Shown one piece after another: positions 1-5,100 of a DNA stretch of 5,100 bases; position 1 is the first letter of the stretch; every line of letters starts with the position of its first letter. This DNA is from Cryomorphaceae bacterium (GTDB taxonomy: Bacteria > Bacteroidota > Bacteroidia > Flavobacteriales > Schleiferiaceae). The translations under genes were made by a program, and so were the position numbers. Location: positions 4,233 to 9,332 of the forward strand of contig NYXD01000100.1 of the NCBI GenBank assembly GCA_002685435.1, given 5' to 3'. The notes beneath the pieces are model-generated. The model was not told the DNA's origin. It did no database searches and worked only from the letters and a program-made list of their open reading frames with translations.

Positions 1-1379
1 GCAATCATGGTATCGAACAAGGGACCGCGTACTTCCACTCCATAATTCAGTAATACACCTATATCGTACTTTAAATTCTGACCAATTTTACGTACCGATT
101 CCGATTCAAAAAACGGTTCAAACGCAGCGAGCCATGGTTGTGCTGCATCGCGATCTTCGGGCAGGGGCACGTAATAGGCTTTACCTGCTTCGAAAGAGAA
201 ACTAATACCGATAAGCTCGGCCGAGCGAATATCTAAAGAGGTGGTTTCGGTATCGAAACAAACTTCTTCTTTCTCTAATAGTAATCGGCCTAGTTCTCGG
301 GCTTCAGGTAAAGTCTCTACGCACTGATACAGATGGTCTGTAGTGGCAATCGACTTTCTGCCATTTGTGGCATCCGTTACTGTAGTCGTCGCTTGGGGCT
401 CACCGAAAAGACTCATTTGGTCATTACTGGCCAATTCCACCTTCTTCGTTGGCGCAGGCTTAGCACTCACCTCATCGGAGGCTTCCCGTTGCAATCCCAA
501 TCTTCTTCCCAGTGTCCGAAACTCCAATTCCTCGAACAAATCCAAAAGTGCATCTTGATCCCATGGATCTCGAGTAAGTGTTCCAGGGTTCAAGTCTATG
601 GGCACTTCAAGAATAATCCGAGCCAGTTTTTTCGAGAGGAGCCCTAATTCTGCATTATCGCGGATTTTCTCACCTAGTTTTCCTTTTATTTCATCTGCAT
701 TCGCCAATGTTTCTTCCAAGGAACCATACTCCTTTAAAAGTTTAGACGCCGTCTTGGCACCAACACCGGGTAGGCCGGGTATATTGTCCACAGCATCCCC
801 CATCATTCCGAGGTAATCGATCACCTGCTCAACGCGATCCAGGTCAAACTTTTCACAAACTTCAGCTTCACCCCAAATCTCCGGCGGATTACCACCTCGA
901 GCAGGACGGTACATGAAAATATTTGGCGAAACCAATTGGCCAAAATCCTTATCAGGAGTCATCATGTAGGTCGTATAGCCTTCTTTTTCCGCTTGCTTCG
1001 CTAAAGTTCCGATCACATCATCAGCTTCGTAACCTGGAACTCCAAGGGCAGGAATTTTAAATGCTTCCAGCAACCGGTGAATGTATGGCACTGCGAGCTT
1101 AATCGCCTCCGGCGTTGCATCACGGTTTGCTTTGTATTCAGGAAAAATCTCGTGACGTTCCGTCGGCTGCGGTAAATCGAAACAAACGGCAATATGTGTA
1201 GGGTTTTCTTTCGACAACAGGTCCAGAAGTGCACTCGTAAATCCGTAAACTGCACTGGTGTCTATACCTCCAGAAGTTACTCGAGGATTTTTCGCAAAGG
1301 CAAAATATGCCCTGAAAATCAGCGCGTAAGCATCTAATAAAAACAGTTTTTTCTCTTGATCCGGTGTTTCTTGACCCAT
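1..1379 (-). CDS. polA: DNA polymerase I, N-terminal part (5'-nuclease and start of 3'-5' exonuclease), cut by window edge
   Basis: Pol I fills gaps and removes RNA primers during replication and repair in the cytoplasm. I translated 459 codons from the ATG at 1379; the frame stays open to the left edge, so the rest of the exonuclease domain and the whole polymerase domain are missing (full length is usually about 900-950 residues). Residues 1 to about 290 are the 5'-nuclease: LLDAYALIFRAYF near 14-26, GYEADD at 116-121, TPDKDFG, then GDAVDNIPGLPGVGAKTA from 194 (metal-binding aspartates and helix-hairpin-helix). Residues about 297-345 form a polar linker. The 3'-5' exonuclease follows, with ExoI DTET at 376-379 and ExoII NLKYD at 435-439. 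Both are intact, so proofreading is probably retained, unlike in Taq or Bacillus Pol I; ExoIII lies outside the window. The start has no Shine-Dalgarno sequence, and it places the first conserved Asp at residue 16, as expected. The gene diverges from the phosphoesterase. The assignment is certain at family level. Confidence 0.96.
   Translation of the reverse strand, partial: MGQETPDQEKKLFLLDAYALIFRAYFAFAKNPRVTSGGIDTSAVYGFTSALLDLLSKENPTHIAVCFDLPQPTERHEIFPEYKANRDATPEAIKLAVPYIHRLLEAFKIPALGVPGYEADDVIGTLAKQAEKEGYTTYMMTPDKDFGQLVSPNIFMYRPARGGNPPEIWGEAEVCEKFDLDRVEQVIDYLGMMGDAVDNIPGLPGVGAKTASKLLKEYGSLEETLANADEIKGKLGEKIRDNAELGLLSKKLARIILEVPIDLNPGTLTRDPWDQDALLDLFEELEFRTLGRRLGLQREASDEVSAKPAPTKKVELASNDQMSLFGEPQATTTVTDATNGRKSIATTDHLYQCVETLPEARELGRLLLEKEEVCFDTETTSLDIRSAELIGISFSFEAGKAYYVPLPEDRDAAQPWLAAFEPFFESESVRKIGQNLKYDIGVLLNYGVEVRGPLFDTMI
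405..419 (-). other. Putative beta-clamp-binding pentapeptide QMSLF in the Pol I linker
   Basis: Residues 321-325 of the Pol I translation read Q-M-S-L-F. They lie in a low-complexity polar stretch between the 5'-nuclease and the 3'-5' exonuclease domains. Established: bacterial sliding-clamp partners carry a short motif close to QL[SD]LF. Inference: this exposed linker segment docks the polymerase on DnaN. A chance match is possible, because five residues carry little information. Confidence 0.4.
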
Positions 1380-1404
1380 GGAATAGATTTTGCGTGTGGC
1401 TACA

Positions 1405-1436
1405 GAAAAATAAGGGAAGTAAGATAGCTACTTCAA
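1405..1436 (-). promoter_or_regulatory. Candidate Bacteroidota-type promoter for polA
   Basis: On the minus strand, TTG (1436-1434) is followed after 21 bp by TATTTTTC (1412-1405). This matches five of the six fixed bases of the Bacteroidota -7 element TAnnTTTG, and the spacing is within the range known for that phylum (TTG, 17-23 bp, TAnnTTTG). Transcription would start near 1398, giving a leader of about 20 nt before the polA ATG. AT-rich DNA yields such matches by chance, so this is tentative. Confidence 0.25.
1416..1434. repeat. Short inverted repeat between polA and the phosphoesterase gene
   Basis: GAAGTA (1416-1421) and TACTTC (1429-1434) are perfect 6-bp complementary arms around a 7-nt loop. 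They sit in the 97-bp divergent region, inside the spacer of the candidate polA promoter. Read on the minus strand, the hairpin is followed by a T-rich tract (CCCTTATTTTT), which superficially resembles a terminator, but no minus-strand gene upstream would need one. It may be an operator or chance. Confidence 0.3.
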
Positions 1437-1476
1437 GACAAATACCGAGTTTTGCAGTCGAAACAATCCTAATCTC

Positions 1477-2733
1477 ATGGCGTTGTTATTAAGCATCCAC
1501 ACAGATATTATGATCTTCAGAATATTCTTCACCCTCGGGTTCGTGCTCGCCATCGACCTTTATGCATACCAAGCCTTTAAAACCGTCTTCCGCAGCAGTG
1601 CTACACCCTATGTCTATTGGAGTATTACTATTGCCTATATCATCTTCTCCATCGTAATGGCAACTGTGATGACTAGTGGAAAAGTCGACTATAAATACCT
1701 CAGTCTTCTAATGGGGGTTTCTGTATTGCTTGCTGTACCAAAACTCATCGCAATCGGTCCGCTACTCATTGAAGATACAGTCCGATTAGGTCAATTTATT
1801 TTCCGCGGCGTAACCACCCAGCCCACGGTCATGCCTGAGCGTAGAGCCTTTATTTCAAAATTAGCGCTTGGGCTCGCTGCCATCCCCTTTTTAGGTATCA
1901 TTGATGGCATTTGGAAAGGACGCTACCGCTATCGCGTCATAGCACACACACTCGAATATGAAGACCTGCCCGATGCATTCGATGGATTTACCATCGCCCA
2001 GATTTCGGATATTCACAGCGGTTCTTTTGACAATACAGAAAAGGTGCAATACGGCGTCGACATGGTCACAGAATTAGGAGCCGATTGCATTGTATTCACC
2101 GGCGACATGGTCAACAACACAGCCAGTGAAGCAGAACCGTGGATCCCTGTTTTCCAACGCTTAAAAGCTAAATCAGGCATATTTTCAATTCTAGGAAACC
2201 ACGATTATGGCGATTATTGGCGCTTTCCTTCGCCAGAAGCTAAAGTCGCCAACATGGATAGGTTAAAAGAAATCCATGCAGAAATGGGCATGGATCTTCT
2301 GCTCAACGAAAGTCGCTATTTCGAAAGAAACGGCGCGAGATTATACCTTGCAGGAGTTGAAAATTGGGGTTTACCTCCGTTTCCGCAATACGGAGACTTA
2401 AACACAGCATTAGATCAAATCCCTGAAGATGCATTCACTGTGCTACTTAGCCACGACCCGTCTCATTTCGACGCCGAAGTCAAGCAACATCCCAACAAAA
2501 TTCACTTGACGCTGAGCGGACACACCCACGGGATGCAATTTGGTATCGAAATCCCTGGATGGATCAAATGGTCGCCTGTAAAATTCAAATACCCAAAATG
2601 GGCGGGACTATATCCTGAACAAGACGGGAGAATATTGCACGTAAACCGAGGATTTGGATTTTTAGCCTTTCCAGGACGCGTAGGTATGTGGCCTGAAATC
2701 ACGCACATTACCTTGAAAAAGAAAGTCGTTTAG
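1477..2733 (+). CDS. Membrane-anchored calcineurin-like metallophosphoesterase (YkuE/COG1408-like)
   Basis: A 418-residue protein with a dinuclear-metal phosphoesterase domain in its C-terminal 260 residues. All family motifs are visible: DIH (178-180), GD (209-210), GNHD (240-243), a histidine in LLSHDP (H326) and GHTHG (348-352), so it should be active. The natural substrate is unknown; relatives are described as phosphodiesterases or phospholipid-pyrophosphate hydrolases. The N-terminal part has three hydrophobic segments (about 13-30, 46-66, 74-97) and a fourth (about 129-142) directly after an arginine pair, ERRAFISK (121-128), which resembles a Tat signal. This suggests the catalytic domain lies outside the membrane, though a cytoplasmic face cannot be excluded. 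ATG 1477 gives the longest frame; M12 (ATG 1510) is an equally plausible start, since neither has a Shine-Dalgarno sequence and residues 1-11 add nothing recognisable. The gene ends convergently with crtY-blh, sharing 4 bp. No link to phototrophy is evident. Confidence 0.9.
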   Translation: MALLLSIHTDIMIFRIFFTLGFVLAIDLYAYQAFKTVFRSSATPYVYWSITIAYIIFSIVMATVMTSGKVDYKYLSLLMGVSVLLAVPKLIAIGPLLIEDTVRLGQFIFRGVTTQPTVMPERRAFISKLALGLAAIPFLGIIDGIWKGRYRYRVIAHTLEYEDLPDAFDGFTIAQISDIHSGSFDNTEKVQYGVDMVTELGADCIVFTGDMVNNTASEAEPWIPVFQRLKAKSGIFSILGNHDYGDYWRFPSPEAKVANMDRLKEIHAEMGMDLLLNESRYFERNGARLYLAGVENWGLPPFPQYGDLNTALDQIPEDAFTVLLSHDPSHFDAEVKQHPNKIHLTLSGHTHGMQFGIEIPGWIKWSPVKFKYPKWAGLYPEQDGRILHVNRGFGFLAFPGRVGMWPEITHITLKKKVV

Positions 2734-4709
2734 AATCGGTCCTTGTAGAGCTTCGACATGAAGTAAATGTGCGGTAAACTAATTGCGCTGAGGAATACTA
2801 GAAAATAGCTCGACCAAGCCAACAATGAATTCTTATCAAATCTAAACACCAATAGAAAGAGCGCCACTGCACCTATGGTAAACGGCAAGGCTTTCATCCA
2901 CATTTCAGCATTCGTCCATTTGTGTGACAATTTTAAATGGTTCCAGCCCGACAGACTGTGTTGTAAGACAAAGTAAATTCCAAATGCCGTAGCCAGCGGT
3001 AAGTATGCCGTAAGGCAAAGTGTTACCATGGCAACCACCCAAGGTATAGAACGGAACCAAACGCCCATAAAAAGTCCTAACGAAAGGGCCATTCTGTAAA
3101 CCATGTTCATGAATTCTGTAGACCATGTTACTTTACTAATTCCCATGACTTCAAGTACTGTATTCACTTCCGTCGAATGTGGTATAAGTATCAGCGTCAA
3201 TAGTAAAGTCCCCCATAAAAACGACAGACCAATACTAGGAAAACCCCATTCACGTAAGTCTGTTTCTCCAAAATGCCATGCGCTGTAGATCAAAAAGGCA
3301 AGCAACCCTGTAACGGGACTCGCAGCCCAGAATAAAATAACCATTAGCATAATGAAGCAGTAACGTAATATAAACTTCGGTAACCGCTCCTGGTTTGCGT
3401 GGCTGTAACCGTCTAATGCACCATGAGGTATACCGTATAGGAATAACAAGAATACCAATACCGCTTGAAGCCCGTAAGAAACGGAGCTAGGCAATAGCGC
3501 TTCGGCAATTAAAGCGAGTGCAGCGAATAAAATGGGAGCCCAGCGGGAAGGCTTCGCTACTACAATAGCTACAAATGATGCGCCCAACGCCCACAAAAAT
3601 CTCATAATTGGTAGACGAGCGAACATGCTTAATTCCCATTTAAACGACGACTTCTCATCTAAGAACTGAAAGACCTTATTAGCTTTCTGAGTCGCAAATA
3701 ATGATTCAAAGATCTCTTTACCCCAATGCGGTTTGTGTTTTAAGATGTGTAGCAACAGGTGGTCATAAAAGTTAAAGCGATTCAAATCGCTTTTTGGCAG
3801 ACGTAACCATGAAGAATCAGTCCGCTCTTGTGCAATACCTTGTGCTAATTCCTTGGCATGCTCAAACATACTCTTAAAGGCATACCCTGTGGTCGACTTC
3901 ACTCTTCCTGCTCTTGCACCTGTAGAAACGATACGTGCATCTTGATTTTTAACCTCTGCATATTGTGTCATCGGGATTACACCACGTTCTTCATGCTCCA
4001 CCTCAAAAGATAAACCCCTAGAGAGTAGATAATTTCTGAGGTGATTACTAGCCAATTCATGCGGTAATTGTTCACTCCCGAATCGAGTCATTTCAACTAA
4101 TGCTTCTTTAGTGTCCGTTGGAAGAACGTACATAAATTGAGTGAACCAATTCTGAGGAATGCCGAAATCCATCAGTGTCATTTGATTTGGGGTCCAGTAA
4201 TCTTCCTGAATTTTTACACGCCAACCCACGAAACTTTGTAAAACTAATGGCCCCATGGGCTCTTTAATGTCAGGAGGTCTACTATCGTATATCTGCTGAA
4301 CTTCCCAAGAATAATCGCCGCTGGAGACAACGACACTTTCCTGCTCTGCTTTTAGACCATCAACAGCACCTCTTATCCATGTTACATTTTCATGGGATTG
4401 TGCTATACTTTTAACTTTCTTGTATAGCGCAATGCTTTCAACCATATAATAATGTTGATCTTCAAACGATTCTAAACCATCACCCGTATCAACGGTGTCC
4501 CATTGATGGTACATGACATCTTTGAGCTGCGTGCGTATTTCATGTTTCGCATCTGCCCAAAAACAATACGTTTTGTCGTTTTTCAATTTTGCGTCGGGCT
4601 CTAAAATGAGAACATTCAGCGTACGGAGTAAATTCTTTCGCTCTAATTCAAGCAAGAGCAAACCATTTGCTGCTCCCATTCCCAAAAATCCTATGTCGTA
4701 ACGCTTCAT
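2730..4709 (-). CDS. crtY-blh: Fused lycopene beta-cyclase (CrtY) and Brp/Blh beta-carotene 15,15'-dioxygenase
   Basis: A single 659-codon frame carries two full-length enzymes for retinal synthesis. Residues 1 to about 372 are CrtY, which cyclises both ends of lycopene to give beta-carotene: dinucleotide-binding GMGAAN (10-15) with acidic E37, DKTYCFW (45-51), QSFVGW (159-163 region), MTLMDF (177-182), YVLP then LVEMT with the conserved Glu206, GVIPMT (243-248) and STGYAF-like TTGYAF (273-278). Residues about 373-659 are a multi-pass Brp/Blh protein, which cleaves beta-carotene with O2 into two retinals: GIPHGALD (H429), SAWHFGETD (H479), LQHSLSGWNH (H584, H591) and SLPH (H647), the probable non-haem iron ligands among them. 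Each half has the usual length of the stand-alone enzyme (about 380 and 275-290), and the two abut without an obvious linker. The start at 4709 lies five codons before the first strand of the nucleotide fold; no Shine-Dalgarno sequence. It diverges from proteorhodopsin, the user of its product. Both family calls are confident; activity is inferred. Confidence 0.95.
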   Translation of the reverse strand: MKRYDIGFLGMGAANGLLLLELERKNLLRTLNVLILEPDAKLKNDKTYCFWADAKHEIRTQLKDVMYHQWDTVDTGDGLESFEDQHYYMVESIALYKKVKSIAQSHENVTWIRGAVDGLKAEQESVVVSSGDYSWEVQQIYDSRPPDIKEPMGPLVLQSFVGWRVKIQEDYWTPNQMTLMDFGIPQNWFTQFMYVLPTDTKEALVEMTRFGSEQLPHELASNHLRNYLLSRGLSFEVEHEERGVIPMTQYAEVKNQDARIVSTGARAGRVKSTTGYAFKSMFEHAKELAQGIAQERTDSSWLRLPKSDLNRFNFYDHLLLHILKHKPHWGKEIFESLFATQKANKVFQFLDEKSSFKWELSMFARLPIMRFLWALGASFVAIVVAKPSRWAPILFAALALIAEALLPSSVSYGLQAVLVFLLFLYGIPHGALDGYSHANQERLPKFILRYCFIMLMVILFWAASPVTGLLAFLIYSAWHFGETDLREWGFPSIGLSFLWGTLLLTLILIPHSTEVNTVLEVMGISKVTWSTEFMNMVYRMALSLGLFMGVWFRSIPWVVAMVTLCLTAYLPLATAFGIYFVLQHSLSGWNHLKLSHKWTNAEMWMKALPFTIGAVALFLLVFRFDKNSLLAWSSYFLVFLSAISLPHIYFMSKLYKDRF

Positions 4710-4762
4710 TGATTAAATGTCGATTTGACCCTTTATATTTCTTTCAACAATTACTTGCTGTT

Positions 4763-4793
4763 TTTGTTCTGATACTAGCGCTAATTAGATGTA
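4763..4793 (+). promoter_or_regulatory. Candidate proteorhodopsin promoter
   Basis: TTTG (4763-4766) is followed after 19 bp by TAGATGTA (4786-4793). The upstream box and spacing fit the Bacteroidota promoter (TTTG, about 19-21 bp, TAnnTTTG), but the -7 box keeps only four of six fixed bases. Use of this site would give a leader of roughly 115 nt. Weak evidence. Confidence 0.2.
4775..4788. repeat. Two overlapping 8-bp palindromes in the divergent promoter region
   Basis: TAGCGCTA (4775-4782) and CTAATTAG (4781-4788) are perfect palindromes sharing two bases. They fall in the spacer and -7 box of the candidate opsin promoter, where a dimeric regulator could bind. The first is also the most GC-rich spot of an AT-rich region. 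No known operator is recognised. Confidence 0.3.
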
Positions 4794-4917
4794 TAAAGGT
4801 CTATTTTTAGGATAATTGGGCTAAACTATGAGTGTTTAGACTTAATTTTATGGTGTCGTGAACAAAACTATTATTCGTAAGTTAAGTGGTAGTTATAACC
4901 TTTAATATTTTAACACC

Positions 4918-5100
4918 ATGTCATTATTTTTAGACGGATCTATGGGATTCGATCCGAACGATTACGTATCGTTCACATTCTTCGCCGGTTACATGGCGAT
5001 GCTAGCCGCTTCGGTATTCTTCTTCTTCGAAAGAAGTAGAGTTGCAGACGAGTGGAAAACTTCAATGCTCGTTAGTGGGCTTATTACTGGTATTGCAGCA
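4918..5100 (+). CDS. Proteorhodopsin, N-terminal 61 residues, cut by window edge
   Basis: Proteorhodopsins are seven-helix membrane proteins that bind retinal and pump ions outward in light. The visible part spans the extracellular N-terminus, helix A (about 17-37) and most of helix B (from about 47). The segments FFFFERSRV (34-42) and WKTSMLVSGLITGIA (46-60) closely follow the A-B loop and helix B of green-absorbing proteorhodopsin (VFFFVERDRV; WKTSLTVSGLVTGIA, from memory). The ATG at 4918 is the first start after an in-frame TAA at 4903-4905; M9 is a less likely alternative because it would shorten the N-terminus further. No Shine-Dalgarno sequence. There is no cleavable signal peptide, unlike in SAR86-type proteorhodopsin. 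The helix B histidine, the helix C proton acceptor and donor, the colour-tuning residue and the retinal-binding lysine all lie beyond the edge, so ion specificity and colour cannot be read. It is divergent from crtY-blh, which should make its chromophore. Confidence 0.92.
   Translation, partial: MSLFLDGSMGFDPNDYVSFTFFAGYMAMLAASVFFFFERSRVADEWKTSMLVSGLITGIAA

Larger units (their letters stand above)
4710..4917. promoter_or_regulatory. Divergent control region between crtY-blh and proteorhodopsin
   Basis: This is a 208-bp, strongly AT-rich gap with no credible gene; only frames of a few codons occur. Promoters for both genes should lie here. I see no clear TAnnTTTG element on the minus strand for crtY-blh. 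On the plus strand there are TATTTTTA (4802-4809) and TAATTTTA (4843-4850), each one base off the -7 consensus but without a well-spaced TTG, plus the candidate listed separately. The shared region would allow coordinated control of retinal synthesis and opsin. Confidence 0.6.

Noticed and set aside
333..816. Open frames on the plus strand at 333-647, 343-558 and 598-816
   Set aside because: They lie antisense to polA, whose minus-strand frame is clearly conserved; their translations show no recognisable domain.
1013..1255. Minus-strand frame of 80 codons inside polA
   Set aside because: It is a shifted frame over the 5'-nuclease domain, with composition unlike a real protein.
1384..1392. 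TAGATTTTG as a promoter element for the phosphoesterase
   Set aside because: It resembles TAnnTTTG with one extra base, but no TTG lies at the proper distance upstream.
2502..2708. Minus-strand frame antisense to the phosphoesterase
   Set aside because: It overlaps the conserved GHTHG region of the real gene and has no motif of its own.
2745..2765. CTTC/GAAG hairpin near the convergent stop codons as a terminator
   Set aside because: The stem has only four base pairs and lacks a T-tract in either direction.
2905..3288. Frames overlapping the Blh half (2905-3126 minus, 3103-3288 plus)
   Set aside because: They are shadows of the membrane-protein coding sequence.
4513..4701. Plus-strand frame of 62 codons opposite the start of crtY-blh
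   Set aside because: It is antisense to the conserved nucleotide-binding region of CrtY and is unlikely to be expressed as protein.
4828..4905. Tiny frames in the opsin leader: ATG 4828 (3 codons), ATG 4850 (3 codons), GTG 4858 (15 codons, ending at TAA 4903)
   Set aside because: They are too short to judge, have no regulatory codon pattern, and are expected by chance in this sequence.

Overview
The window looks like chromosomal DNA of a marine, proteorhodopsin-bearing member of the Bacteroidota, probably flavobacterial. The evidence is the family affinity of the four genes (judged by eye), a moderate-to-low GC content, and four start codons that all lack a Shine-Dalgarno sequence, as is usual in that phylum. 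The taxon is an inference. There is no rRNA, tRNA, CRISPR array, insertion sequence or phage gene.

Layout from left to right: (1) positions 1-1379, minus strand, the N-terminal half of DNA polymerase I (polA), running off the left edge; (2) a 97-bp divergent intergenic region with a small inverted repeat; (3) 1477-2733, plus strand, a membrane-anchored calcineurin-like metallophosphoesterase; (4) 2730-4709, minus strand, a 659-codon gene that joins a complete lycopene beta-cyclase (CrtY) to a complete Brp/Blh-type beta-carotene 15,15'-dioxygenase; its stop codon overlaps that of gene 3 by 4 bp; (5) a 208-bp AT-rich divergent promoter region; (6) 4918 to the right edge, plus strand, the first 61 codons of a proteorhodopsin.

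Genes 4 and 6 form one functional unit. The CrtY half should cyclise lycopene to beta-carotene, the Blh half should cleave beta-carotene with O2 into two retinals, and the divergently transcribed opsin binds retinal to form a light-driven ion pump. The last two steps of chromophore synthesis therefore sit in one polypeptide next to the gene for its client protein. This fusion is the most notable thing in the window. polA and the phosphoesterase appear to be ordinary neighbours with no evident role in phototrophy.
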